The notes under the pieces are model-generated. The model saw only the letters and a list, made by a program, of their open reading frames with translations, made no database searches and was not told the DNA's origin. DNA of 64,000 nucleotides, from assembly GCA_032768795.1 (NCBI GenBank), contig CP136497.1, forward strand, positions 1,242,501-1,306,500. The letters run 5' to 3'. Numbering within the stretch: the first letter of the stretch is position 1; the number at the start of each line of letters is the position of its first letter. Position numbers and translations under genes: made by a program. This document shows positions 33,527-43,925 of the stretch, piece after piece. The stretch comes from Tremella fuciformis (lineage: Eukaryota; Basidiomycota; Tremellomycetes; Tremellales; Tremellaceae).

Positions 33527-34552
33527 ATGTCCGACCTCGAACTTCCTACCAACACTCAAGACTACCACGACATCCTTGAGGCTATGCAAGCCCGGATCGT
33601 CCAACTCGAGCAGGCCTTGACCAACACCCAAGCCCAGGTCATGGCCACCCCCACTCCTCAACCTGTTGCCTTCAGCAAGGAGCCCAAAGTCTCACATCCG
33701 ACCGCCTTCACTGGCCGCAAGGATGAGGCAGCGGAGTTCATCCTGAAGTGTGACATGGTATTCTCTGTTCAACCCCGAACCTACTCGACCGACAAAGCGA
33801 AGCTCGCATTTGTCACGAACCTGTTGAAGGACCAGGCCTATCAGTGGGTCATGCCGCATCTGCTCCTTGCAGAGAGCGAACAACCTACCTGGGTCCAACA
33901 ATGGGACAACTTCAAGGTCGAATTCAAGAAAATCTTTGGCGACTCAAACATCATTGAAACCTCTCGCCAAAAACTCAAGGTCCTTCGACAAACCGGTTCA
34001 GCAACTCACTACGCAACCGAGTTCCAGCGCCATGCTGCTCACCTCCACTGGGGTGACGAAGCAATGCGACACTCCTTCTTCGATGGACTCAAGGAGGATG
34101 TCAAGGACAAACTCCTCACTCCCAATGGTTTCGACACCATCACCGACTTGATCGACAATGCCATCAAATGGGATGATCTCCTGTTCCAGCGAAGAAGAGG
34201 ATTCACCGACTCCGCCATCCGAACCACCCACGCACGGATCACAAACATCAACTCAATGCCACGGACCAACAACTTCACTCGCACTCCGATATCTTCGACC
34301 CAAAACCCATCGACCTTCACTCCAACTCCAATGGAAATTGATGCTGTTCGACCACGATTCACGCCCCTCACTCCTCAGGAAAGGGAACATCGATTCAAGA
34401 ACAATCTTTGCCTCTACTGCGGCAAACCTGGTCACAGCGCAGGCCAATGTCCAATCCGACCAAACCGAGGCAGCAATCGATCCACCCAAGTCAATGCAAT
34501 CAACCCACGATCCACCTCCGAACCGGCAAAAAACACCAAGCCCCAGGCCTAG
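33527..34552 (+). CDS. gag: Element B Gag
   Basis: 341 residues, MSDLELPTNTQ onward. N-terminal coiled segment (residues ~10-40), a capsid-like retrotransposon Gag domain (QPRTYSTDKAKLAFVTNLL ... FDGLKEDVKDKLL) at ~60-230, and a CX2CX4HX4C zinc knuckle (CLYCGKPGHSAGQC) at ~300. The stop at 34550-34552 lies inside the frameshift pseudoknot, just after the slippery site. Gag packages element RNA into cytoplasmic particles. Confidence 0.95.
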   Translation: MSDLELPTNTQDYHDILEAMQARIVQLEQALTNTQAQVMATPTPQPVAFSKEPKVSHPTAFTGRKDEAAEFILKCDMVFSVQPRTYSTDKAKLAFVTNLLKDQAYQWVMPHLLLAESEQPTWVQQWDNFKVEFKKIFGDSNIIETSRQKLKVLRQTGSATHYATEFQRHAAHLHWGDEAMRHSFFDGLKEDVKDKLLTPNGFDTITDLIDNAIKWDDLLFQRRRGFTDSAIRTTHARITNINSMPRTNNFTRTPISSTQNPSTFTPTPMEIDAVRPRFTPLTPQEREHRFKNNLCLYCGKPGHSAGQCPIRPNRGSNRSTQVNAINPRSTSEPAKNTKPQA

Positions 34553-34587
34553 ATGTGCCCCCACCTCTGGGGCTCACACTTGGGCAC
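34528..34587 (+). other. Element B -1 ribosomal frameshift signal
   Basis: Slippery heptamer A AAA AAC at 34528-34534, in Gag frame. A 5-nt spacer leads to stem 1, GCCCCAG (34540-34546) with CTGGGGC (34567-34573). Stem 2 pairs loop GTGCCC (34555-34560) with downstream GGGCAC (34582-34587), an H-type pseudoknot. Shift by -1 enters the pol frame and bypasses the gag stop. Confidence 0.85.
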
Positions 34588-37500
34588 CATACCTCCGGTT
34601 CAATCCAATCTGGTCATCAAATATCGGCTACAACGCTTCTGTCCACTACCTCCAACCACTCTATCCCGCACCTGTGTGTTCCGATCACACTCTCGATCAA
34701 CAACACCTCCTTCGACACCTATGCTATGATCGACTCTGGAGCTACCGGCAGCTTCATCAACAAGTCGTTCCTCTCCGCCACAAACATTCAACAAGTCCAA
34801 AAGGAACAAGCCGTTCCAATCGAAGTTATCGATGGTCGACCGATCAAATCCGGCGCCATCACCCATCACACAACTCCAGTCCGACTCGCCATTCTTGATC
34901 ACTCCGAAGTGATTTCCTTCGACATCACTTCACTTGGCGATTATCCAGTCATCCTTGGCCTTCCATGGCTATCCCAGCACAATCCAGTCGTCGATTGGTC
35001 CCGCCAGACCATCGTCTTCTCCTCCCAGTACTGTCTGGCACAGTGCATCAGGCAAGGCAAGCCTGAGGGTCGAGATTCCAGTCCTAGTTCCGGTAATCTG
35101 TCCAGCAAAGCTGCAGATACGCCATTCCAGTCACAGGCAACATCGCCTCTCCAAGTCCGCAACCCGCCAAGTATCGACACTTCGGGTACGCAAAACACAT
35201 CTTCGACATCTCCGACATGTTCGACAACTCCAGTCCGCAACTTGCCAAGCAACTCCGCTTCAAGTCCGCCCCATCCAGTCACTCGGCACTACGATCAATC
35301 ATCGAGTCGACCGATTCAGGTATCCCTAATCAGCGGGAAAGCCTTCCGCCAAGCGATCAAAACCGCTAGCATCTTCGGCATTACATCTGCCAATCAAGTC
35401 TCAGGTCTCATTGATCCAACCCCATCGACAGGCGACGATGACGACAATACCATTCCCGACCTTGCTTCACTCCGAACCCAGATCCCAACCGAGTTTCACT
35501 CCTACTTTGACGTCTTCAACAAATCCAACTCCGACAAGCTCCCAGACCATGGACCATACGATCACGCAATCCCTTTGGAAGGGGACGCCCAACCAAAGTT
35601 CGGACCGATCTACTCCTTGTCTGCAGTCGAGCTCCGAGCTCTGGACGAATACCTCAAGGAGAACCTCAAGAAAGGATTTATCCGACCCAGCACCAGCCCA
35701 GCTGGCTCTCCGATCCTCTTTGTCAAGAAATCCGACGGCAGCCTCCGACTCTGTGTCGACTACCGCTCACTCAACTCGATCACTCGAAAGAATCGATACC
35801 CACTCCCGCTCATTCAAGAATCACTCGACCGCCTCTCTGGCGCATCCTGGTTCACCAAAATCGATCTTCGAGCCGCATACAACCTCATCCGGATCAAACC
35901 TGGCGATGAGTGGAAAACCGCTTTCCGCACACGCTACGGCCTCTTCGAATACTTGGTCATGCCCTTTGGCCTTACAAACGCCCCGGCATCGTTCCAAAAT
36001 CTTATCAACGACACTCTTCGCGACTTCCTTGACATCTTCGTCATTGTCTATCTGGACGACATTTTGATCTTCAGCAAAACCCGTGAAGATCATGTTCGAC
36101 ACGTCCGACAAGTCCTGGATCGCCTCCGAAAACATCAACTCTGGGCAAAGGCAGAGAAGTGCACTTTCTTCCGACACGAAGTGGACTTCCTTGGTTATCT
36201 TGTCTCGAACAAGGGAATCAGGATGGACCCAAGCAAAGTCGAAGCAGTCACTTCTTGGCCAAAACCAACTTCGGTCCACGACATTCAAGTTTTCCTCGGC
36301 TTTGCCAACTTCTACCGGCGATTCATCAAGTCATATTCAAAGGTCACCGCTCCGCTCACCCGACTCCTCCGAAAGGAAGTGAAGTTTGAATGGGGAGAGA
36401 AGGAAACCGAAGCTTTTGAATCACTCAAGTCCGCCTTCACTTCGGCACCAATCCTACAACACTTCGAGCCCGGCAAATCTCTCATTCTTGAAACCGACGC
36501 CTCCGACTACGCCATAGCGGGTGTCCTATCCCATCCAGCTGCCAACAATTCCAACAACCTTCATCCGATTGCCTTCTACTCCAGGAAACTCCAACCAGCC
36601 GAACTCAACTACGAAATATACGACAAAGAAATGCTTGCAATCGTCGAAGCATTCAAACATTGGCGATCCTACCTTGAAGGATCAAGCGAAATCACGGTTT
36701 TCACCGATCACAAAAATCTCGAATACTTCACCACCTCTCGAGTGCTTAATCGCCGACAAGCACGGTGGGCAGAACTTCTCGCCAACTTCGACTTCAAGAT
36801 TCACTACCGGCCTGGCACCAAAATGGGCAAACCCGATGCCTTGACGAGACGTCAAGACCTTCAGGGGGGGACTAGAGCTGCTGAAGCACCTCCACACACT
36901 CTCCTGAAACCAGGTCAACTTGTCATTGGAGCCACCAACCGCAAACGTCAAACTTCAGAATCTTCAACAATCACTTCGACCATCATCGATCGCATCCGCC
37001 AACTTCAACTTGTCGACCCTCATCTCCGCCAAATCCGACCCTATCTGGGAAATCCCCATCTTACTCCGCCAACTTCAATTGCGACCGAACTTCCGTCATA
37101 CTCCATCGACAACGGAGTTATCCACTTCGCCAATCTAGTCTATGTTCCCGATAATCACCAACTCCGCCTCGACATTCTTCATCAAGTTCACAACGCTCCG
37201 ACTGCAGGTCACCTAGGACAGGCAAAAACCTATGACCTCGCTTCCCGACACTTCTACTTCCCTGGTCTTCGATCATTTGTCAACACCTACGTCAACGGTT
37301 GTCATACCTGTGCACGAAACAAAACACCTCGACACAAACCCTATGGACCACTCCAGCCACTTCCAATTCCGACCCGACCTTGGCAGTCGATCTCCATGGA
37401 CGCCATTGTCAAACTCCCAAAATCGAACAACTTCGACTCAATCATGGTCTTCGTTGACCGATTCACAAAACAAGCCCACTTTGTCCCTTATCAAGAACAA

Positions 37501-38496
37501 GGATTCGATTCTCCGCACCTTGCTTCACTCTTCCGCCAAAACATTGTTCGACTTCACGGCATACCCTCCGACATTGTCTCCGACCGAGGAGCGATCTTCA
37601 ACTCCCAATTCTGGCGAGCATTTGTCAACGGTCTTGGCATCACACCAAACTTCTCGACCGCCTTCCACCCGCAATCCGACGGCCAGACCGAACGAGTCAA
37701 CCAAGTCTTGGAAACATATCTTCGCACCTATTGCAACCACAACCAGGACGATTGGTCAACAATCCTCGACATTGCCGAATTTGCCTATAACAATTCGACA
37801 CACTCCGCCACCCAACACAGTCCCTTCGAAGCAAATTACGGTTACCACCCGCTCTCTCCGGCATCTCCACCACCTTCCTTGGTTCCAGCGGCAACTTCGC
37901 ACCTCCAATCACTCGAGAAAATCCACAAGGAGCTACACTCCAATCTCGAGAAGGCACAGGCCAGCTATGTCCGCCACTTCAACAAGCGAGCCAAAGCAAT
38001 CACCAACTCGGACTCCACTCCGACATTCAAAATTGGTGACTCAGTCTTCCTCAACAGACGAAACATCACTTCGCTCCGACCTTCTCTCAAGTTGGACCAA
38101 CGCATGTTGGGTCCCTACACCATCATTGGCACAACATCTTCGCCACTTGCATTCAAACTCGATCTTCCTCCGACACTTCCAATCCATCCCGTCTTCCATG
38201 TCAACCTGCTTGAGCCTGTCCGACCGGGACATCAACATCAACAGCAGGACCCTCCGCCCAAAATCGAGATTCTAGGTCAAGAAGAATACATCATCGACCG
38301 GATCATCGACTCTCGCATCAGTGAAGACAATGGTTATGACTACCTTGTCCACTGGAAAGACTACTCCGATGCCCACGATTCATGGGAACCATGGGAAAAC
38401 ATCTTCGACACCACGGCCTACAAAGCTTTCCGTCGACAACATCTCCACAACCCTCGACACCACTTCCCGCCAAACTCGGCACACCAAAAGACTTGA
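34528..38496 (+). CDS. pol: Element B Pol polyprotein (protease, RT, RNase H, integrase, chromodomain)
   Basis: Made by -1 frameshift from gag; the frame is open from 34408 to 38496. Aspartic protease: IDSGATGSFINKSF. Reverse transcriptase: YLDDILIFS with upstream LRLCVDYRSLN and FGLTNAPASFQ. RNase H: ETDASDYAIAGVLS. Integrase: an HHCC zinc finger ending CHTCARNK, then the DDE residues in SMDAIVKLP, VSDRGAIFNSQFW and SDGQTERVNQVLE. The C-terminal chromodomain (EEYIIDRIIDSRISEDNGYDYLVHWK ... SWEPWENI) would steer insertion to marked chromatin. All catalytic motifs are present and uninterrupted, so the protein should be functional. Confidence 0.97.
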   Translation, partial: KKHQAPGLDVPPPLGLTLGHHTSGSIQSGHQISATTLLSTTSNHSIPHLCVPITLSINNTSFDTYAMIDSGATGSFINKSFLSATNIQQVQKEQAVPIEVIDGRPIKSGAITHHTTPVRLAILDHSEVISFDITSLGDYPVILGLPWLSQHNPVVDWSRQTIVFSSQYCLAQCIRQGKPEGRDSSPSSGNLSSKAADTPFQSQATSPLQVRNPPSIDTSGTQNTSSTSPTCSTTPVRNLPSNSASSPPHPVTRHYDQSSSRPIQVSLISGKAFRQAIKTASIFGITSANQVSGLIDPTPSTGDDDDNTIPDLASLRTQIPTEFHSYFDVFNKSNSDKLPDHGPYDHAIPLEGDAQPKFGPIYSLSAVELRALDEYLKENLKKGFIRPSTSPAGSPILFVKKSDGSLRLCVDYRSLNSITRKNRYPLPLIQESLDRLSGASWFTKIDLRAAYNLIRIKPGDEWKTAFRTRYGLFEYLVMPFGLTNAPASFQNLINDTLRDFLDIFVIVYLDDILIFSKTREDHVRHVRQVLDRLRKHQLWAKAEKCTFFRHEVDFLGYLVSNKGIRMDPSKVEAVTSWPKPTSVHDIQVFLGFANFYRRFIKSYSKVTAPLTRLLRKEVKFEWGEKETEAFESLKSAFTSAPILQHFEPGKSLILETDASDYAIAGVLSHPAANNSNNLHPIAFYSRKLQPAELNYEIYDKEMLAIVEAFKHWRSYLEGSSEITVFTDHKNLEYFTTSRVLNRRQARWAELLANFDFKIHYRPGTKMGKPDALTRRQDLQGGTRAAEAPPHTLLKPGQLVIGATNRKRQTSESSTITSTIIDRIRQLQLVDPHLRQIRPYLGNPHLTPPTSIATELPSYSIDNGVIHFANLVYVPDNHQLRLDILHQVHNAPTAGHLGQAKTYDLASRHFYFPGLRSFVNTYVNGCHTCARNKTPRHKPYGPLQPLPIPTRPWQSISMDAIVKLPKSNNFDSIMVFVDRFTKQAHFVPYQEQGFDSPHLASLFRQNIVRLHGIPSDIVSDRGAIFNSQFWRAFVNGLGITPNFSTAFHPQSDGQTERVNQVLETYLRTYCNHNQDDWSTILDIAEFAYNNSTHSATQHSPFEANYGYHPLSPASPPPSLVPAATSHLQSLEKIHKELHSNLEKAQASYVRHFNKRAKAITNSDSTPTFKIGDSVFLNRRNITSLRPSLKLDQRMLGPYTIIGTTSSPLAFKLDLPPTLPIHPVFHVNLLEPVRPGHQHQQQDPPPKIEILGQEEYIIDRIIDSRISEDNGYDYLVHWKDYSDAHDSWEPWENIFDTTAYKAFRRQHLHNPRHHFPPNSAHQKT

Positions 38497-38537
38497 GCTC
38501 CAGGCTCAGAGGACTTCGCCTTTAGAGGGGGAGCTCC

Positions 38538-39105
38538 TGTCATGAACGACCAAACTCCGACTTTGCTCCGCCCTTCGACTCAACTTCAAGTAATCTTCGC
38601 TTTGCTCCGACTCCGCATCATTGGGACATCTACCCACGACATCACCGATCACCCAAGTGTTCACTTGAACACAGGTCCCATTCACCCGAACAAACCCTAG
38701 CCTTGGACGACATGCCTGCCACGTTCACCTGAACGCAAGCAGCGTTCACCCGACCCCCTTTGGTCACATGAACGCCTTCCAGAAGAAGTAGTATTTGACT
38801 GTTCATCCGAACGATCACCCGAACACCTGTGGCGTTCACCTGAACGCCTATTGTATATATAAACCCGCAACTTTCTCGTAGATGCCCCAGCGATGGATCA
38901 GTTTCACATCTCCCAGTGACTTCCCCTCCAGTCCCAGTCCCCCATCCCAGTCCGATCCCATTCGGTCAAGTTCGACCTTGTCGGAGTCGAACCTCCTAGT
39001 CCGTGTCCTTGCTCGACGAGCCAGTGACGACTTCGTTGGGTTACAGCCCCAACATTCTTGCTCCGTTCCTCCTTCGTCACTACCCAAGGGAGCCCAGGCG
39101 TGACA
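38538..39105 (+). repeat. Element B 3' LTR
   Basis: Matches 32784-33351 by eye along its whole 568 bp. Directly preceded by the polypurine tract AGAGGGGGAGCTCC. Confidence 0.95.
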
Positions 39106-39110
39106 GTTGG

Positions 39111-42100
39111 TGATCTCCTTGATTTTTCCGTTGTAGAATTTGGTGTAGTGCTCCTGTGCTGTTCTGATGTTGTTGGCAAGTGTTTGGTGTAGGGAGCGCA
39201 GAGTGCCAAGGTGTGAGTCCACTGCTGGGACTATCTGGGTTTCTGAGGATGGCAATGGCGAGAGTGTGTCGTTGGGGTGATAGCCATAGTTGGCTTCAAA
39301 AGGTGTGAACTTTGTCGATGTGTGAACAGAGTTGTTGTAGCTGTACTCTGCTAAGTCCAAGAGTGATGACCAATTTGCTTGATCATAGTCGCAGAAGGAT
39401 CGTAGGTAGTGTTCCAAGACTTGATTGACTCTCTCTGTCTGTCCATCTGATTGGGGATGGAAGGCCGTAGAGAAGTTTGGTGTGATGCCTAGTCCTTTGA
39501 CAAAGGCTCGCCAGAACTGAGAGTTGAAGATTGGGCCGCGGTCGGAGACAATGTCCTTAGGAAGTCCATGGAGTCGCCAAATGTGTTGTCTGAACATTGT
39601 GGCCAGGTTGGGCGCATCAAAGCCTTCTTCCTTGAATGGTATGAAGTGGGCTTGTTTTGTGAAGCGATCAACAAAGACCATAATGCAGTCGTAGCCATTG
39701 GAAGTCGGTAGTTTGACAATGGCATCCATAGATATTGATTGCCAGGGTTTTGTTGGTATCGGGAGTGGTTGTAGTGGGCCATAGGGTTTGTGTCGAGGTA
39801 CTTTGTTCCGTGCGCAAGTGTGACAACCGTCCACATAGGTGTTGGTGAATTGTCGTATTCCTGGGAAGTAATAGTGTCGTGAGAGAAGCTGGTAGGTCTT
39901 GAGTTGACCATAGTGTCCTGCGGTAGGTGTGTTATGACTCTGATGAAGTAGGTCAATCTTGAGGTCGTAGTTATCTGGGATGTAGATCTTCTTGTTGTAT
40001 CGGATGATGTTGTTGTCGAGGCTGAAGTCCTTGATTTTTCCTTGGAGTGTGCTGGGAACAGGTCGATCTGGATGATGCAGATAAGGCAAAAGCTCTTTAA
40101 GGACCGGGTCCTCAGGCTGAAGTTGCTCTATTCTGGTCATCAAGTCGGATTTGACTGGGGTGTCGGAAGTATCGGTAGGTGTGAGGGCGCCAATGATGAA
40201 TTGCCCTGGTTTGAGGAGTGTATGTGGAGGTGCTTCTGCAGCTCTACTCCCCCCTTGAAGGTCTGACCTCCTGGTCAGGGCGTCGGGTTTGCCCATCTTT
40301 TCTCCAGGTCGGTAGTGTATCTTGAAGTCAAAGTTTGCCAAGAGTTCTGCCCAACGTGCTTGTCGTCTGTTGAGCACCTTTGATGTTGTGAAGTATTCCA
40401 GGTTCTTGTGGTCGGTGTAGACTGTAATCTCCTTTGCTCCTTCGAGGTATGGTCGCCAGTGTTTGAATGCTTCTACTATGGCAAGCATTTCCTTGTCGTA
40501 GATTTCGTAGTTGAGTTCCGCTGGTTGGAGCTTCCGGGAGTAATATGCGATGGGGTGAAGCTCCTTTGAATTCTCTGAGGTGTGTGACAGGACGCCTGCA
40601 ATAGCAAAGTCGGATGCGTCTGTCTCCATGACGATGGGTTTCCCTGGTTGAAAGTGCTGGAGGATGGGAGCGCTGGTGAAAGCAGCTTTCAATGTGTCAA
40701 AGGCGTTTTGTGCTGTATTGCCCCATTCAAAGTCGACTCCTTTGCGTAGGAGCTGTGTGAGAGGTGCCGTGACCTTGGAATATGCCTTGATGAAACGTCG
40801 GTAGAAGTTGGCAAAGCCAAGAAAGACTTGAAACTCATGAACTGATTTTGGCGGTGGCCAGTCTGTGACAGCTTCGACTTTGTGAGGGTCCATTCTGACT
40901 CCTTTGTCAGAGACAAGGTAGCCTAGGAAATCAACCTCATGTTTGAAGAAGGTGCACTTTTCTGCCTTAGCCCAGAGATGATGCTCTTGCAGTCGTTGCA
41001 AGACTTGCTTGACGTGGCCGATGTGGTCGTCCTTTGATTTGCTGAAGATGAGGATGTCGTCCAGGTATACAATGACAAAGACATCCAAGAAGTCTCTGAG
41101 GACGTCGTTGATGAGATTCTGGAATGACGCGGGCGCATTTGTAAGCCCAAAAGGCATTACAAGGTATTCGTAGTGTCCATAGCGTGTGCGGAATGCCGTT
41201 TTCCATTCATCGCCTTTCGCAATGCGGACGAGGTTGTAGGCGGCACGTAGGTCGATTTTGCTGAACCATGAAGCTCCTTTGAGCCTGTCCAAAGATTCTT
41301 GTATCAATGGAAGTGGGTAGCGATTTTTCCTGGTGATGCTGTTGAGCTGTCGGTAGTCAACGCATAGTCGGAGGGATCCATCTGGCTTTTTGACAAAGAG
41401 GATGGGAGAGCCAGCTGGGCTTGAACTTGGTCGTATGAATCCTTTCTTGAGGTTTTCCTTGAGGTACTCGTCCAAAGCCTTGAGCTCTACTTCAGAGAGG
41501 CTGTAGATCGGACCAAACTTGGGCTGCGCATCGCCTTCAAGTGTTATGGCATGATCATAGGCACTGTGCTCTGGGAGCTTATCGGAGTTGGACTTTCTGA
41601 ATACTTCCAAATGGTCGTGGAAGTCTGCGGGGATGATGTCCTTGAGTTGCTGAAGGTCGGGTTCCATAGTGTCGTCATCGTCTTCCTGAGCAGGTTGAGG
41701 GTCGATGAGACCTGAGACTTGAGCCGTAGTGGTAATGCCGTAGATTTCTGCCGTTTTCATAGCTGTCCGGAAGGCAGAGGCACTGATGAGTGATATCCGT
41801 GGGGTTGAGGTTGTCGTTCCTTGAGTGTTGTTGTTTGTGTCCTTGGGTGATGGCGTACCTGCAGCATTGGTGCTGGGCAGGTTACCTGAGCTCGTTTTCC
41901 TTGGGGTCCTTGGGGTCCTTGAGTTCCTTGAGTTTCGAGGGTTCTTTGGTGACTGAGGAGCAGAATCTCCTTCCAAAGGCTGATCAGGCCAGTCACACTG
42001 CGCCAGGCAGTGAGGGGAGGAGAACTTGATAGTCTGTTGAGACCAATCAATGCTTGGGTTGTGCTGGGAGAGCCATGGTAGGCCAAGGATGATGGGGTAT

Positions 42101-42510
42101 GTGCCGAGTGATGTGATGTCAAGAGAGAGCGTCTCTTCATGACCTGGAAGGCACAAGGTGATGGGCTTGGTGTGGTGTGTGATGGCGCCAGAAGAAATCG
42201 GACGTCCATCAATGACTGAGACCTCTAAAGGCTCATCCTTAAGTATCCTTGGTATGTCTGTAGTGTCAAGGAAGTTTGCGTTGATGAAGCTGGCTGTTGC
42301 ACCAGAATCAATCATAGCAAGTGTGTTGTAGTTGATTTCCCCATACTTGAGCGTGATGGGAAGGCATAGGTGATCCTTGGGTGAAGCGGGAAGTATTGTT
42401 GACTGTAGCGATGTTGCCGTGATCCAATGTTGTGTGTGATGTACCGTGTTGTGCCCCTTTGAGAGCCCCAGAGGTGGGGGCACGCTTAGGCCTGGGGCTG
42501 CGTGTTTTTT
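39111..42510 (-). pseudogene. pol: Element A Pol, N-terminal and central part, truncated by element B
   Basis: From the frameshift site the -1 frame encodes protease (IDSGATASFINANF), reverse transcriptase (YLDDILIFSKSKDD), RNase H (METDASDFAIAGVLS), the HHCC finger (CHTCARNK) and the integrase DDE core (SMDAIVKLP, VSDRGPIFNS, SDGQTERVNQVLE). It stops matching at 39110, where element B begins; the open frame then reads through B's LTR to 38848. The end of integrase and the chromodomain lie at 32230-32778. Without B the gene would be intact, so the insertion is the only visible break. Confidence 0.93.
42440..42510 (-). other. Element A -1 ribosomal frameshift signal
   Basis: Minus-strand A AAA AAC (42504-42510), 5-nt spacer, stem 1 GCCCCAG/CTGGGGC, and stem 2 GTGCCCC/GGGGCAC. 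Same layout as element B although the surrounding sequence has diverged. Confidence 0.85.
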
Positions 42511-43505
42511 GCCTTGTTGTCGGAGGTAATAGTGGTGACCTTGGTGGCAGCATTGATTTGAGCCCTCTGCTCACGGCGTCGCTGAGCAGCACGGCACTCA
42601 AAGGCCTTGTGACCAGGCTTGCCGCAATAGTTGCAGAGGTTCTCCTTCATGCGTCGCTCACGCTCAGCCTGAGAGATTGGTCCATAGGCCTGGCGTGTCT
42701 GAGCAGCGTCGATTTCCATGGGGGTAGGAGAGAATGTCGTGGTCGTTGTACGCGGGACAAAGGTCTGGGTCTTTGTAGAAGCAGCGCCAGAGCGTGGGTA
42801 GTTGATGCTGTTGATGGGGCGCTGAGTGTTGATTTGAGGTCGAGGGTTGTTGTTTGTGCGTCGCCTTTGATAGAGAAGGTCGTCATACTCAATGGCGGCG
42901 GTGACCAAAGCCTCATAGTCCTTGAATTTGCCAGGGGCAAGGAGTCGATCCTTGACATCGTCCTTGAGGCCATCAAAGAAGTTCTGCTTCTTTGTCTCAT
43001 TGTTCCAGTGCACATAGGCTGCGTGGCGCTGGAATTCTGTGGCGTAGAGACTGGCTGATCCTGTCTGTCGGAGGTTCCGTAGCTTGAAACGAGATGTCTC
43101 AGCCAAGTTGGCGTCGCCAAAGTACTTCTTAAATTCGATTTGGAAGTCCTCCCAGTCATGGAGCCAAGAGGGCTGGTCCTCTGCATCCATGCCAAGGTAA
43201 GGTAGGACCCATCGGTAGGCTTCTTCCTTGAGGAGGTTGGTTGCAAAGGCAATACGAGTGACGTCGGTGCCGTAGGTACGAGGTTGAACAGCAAAGACCA
43301 TGTTGCACTTGGCTAGGAACTCCAAAGTCTGATCCTTACGGCCATTAAAAGGCGGTGGATGAGAGATCTTTGGCTCCTTAGCATGCTCAGGCCTGGTGTT
43401 GTTGGTGACTTGAAGGGCATTGATCTGAGCCTGCAGCTGTAGGATCATGTCGTGCTGTGCTTGCAACGCTTGCTCAGCATTGAGCTGGGCGTTGTCAGAT
43501 TCCAT
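42486..43505 (-). CDS. gag: Element A Gag
   Basis: 339 residues, MESDNAQLNAEQ onward, with coiled N-terminus, retrotransposon Gag domain (FNGRKDQTLEFLAKCNMVF ... FFDGLKDDVKDRLL) and a CX2CX4HX4C knuckle (CNYCGKPGHKAFEC). It ends KNTQPQA, like element B Gag (KNTKPQA). It is clearly homologous to B Gag but diverged through much of its length. The stop lies just past the slippery heptamer at 42504-42510. Confidence 0.95.
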   Translation of the reverse strand: MESDNAQLNAEQALQAQHDMILQLQAQINALQVTNNTRPEHAKEPKISHPPPFNGRKDQTLEFLAKCNMVFAVQPRTYGTDVTRIAFATNLLKEEAYRWVLPYLGMDAEDQPSWLHDWEDFQIEFKKYFGDANLAETSRFKLRNLRQTGSASLYATEFQRHAAYVHWNNETKKQNFFDGLKDDVKDRLLAPGKFKDYEALVTAAIEYDDLLYQRRRTNNNPRPQINTQRPINSINYPRSGAASTKTQTFVPRTTTTTFSPTPMEIDAAQTRQAYGPISQAERERRMKENLCNYCGKPGHKAFECRAAQRRREQRAQINAATKVTTITSDNKAKNTQPQA

Positions 43506-43913
43506 GGTGACAGGGATGGAGTGATCTGAGTGTCAGCAGGAGCTTTTGGGTATCTGAGAGGATTGTAAGGGATTGATGATGGTATGGATGAAAGAAAGTA
43601 GAAGGAGGGCCTTAGATCAAGGTCTTCTACTATGTAGAAGTAATTCCTAAAGTCGAGGGTGGATCGAGTTTTTGATGGTGATGAGCACCCAAATGATGGT
43701 GACGACAAGGGTGATGATAGTGTCGAAGTGATCGAAGGTGTTGTTGAAAGTAGGATTGATGATGACAAGAGGTCCTTGGTTCAAGTCACAATGGTGACAA
43801 GAATAATCTTTTTGCCAGAGGTGTCGAGGGTAACCGCGGGAAAGCCTTGGGTGGCAAAAATGCGAAAATGTTGTTGACGAGAGGACAAGGGACGAGCAAG
43901 GACTAAGGGGTTG

Positions 43914-43923
43914 AGCAATGGAT
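43914..43923 (-). promoter_or_regulatory. Element A primer-binding site, self-priming type
   Basis: Minus-strand ATCCATTGCT, complementary to AGCAATGGAT in the LTR (plus-strand image at 44088-44097). It differs from element B at one position in both partners. Confidence 0.75.
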
Positions 43924-43925
43924 AC

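Larger units (their letters stand above)
32784..39105 (+). mobile_element. Ty3/Gypsy chromovirus element B, full length, nested in element A
   Basis: 6322 bp with two 568-bp LTRs (32784-33351 and 38538-39105) that look identical by eye, TGTCATG ... GTGACA ends, and 5-bp target duplication GTTGG (32779-32783 and 39106-39110). The primer-binding site is at 33354-33363 and the polypurine tract at ~38522-38537. gag (33527-34552) and pol (to 38496) are both open to natural stops. It sits inside the pol gene of element A, in opposite orientation. Intact frames and matching LTRs point to a very young and possibly active copy. Confidence 0.97.

Noticed and set aside
38848..39110. Apparent C-terminal end of element A Pol past 39110
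   Set aside because: Also translation of element B's LTR. The real continuation is at 32230-32778.
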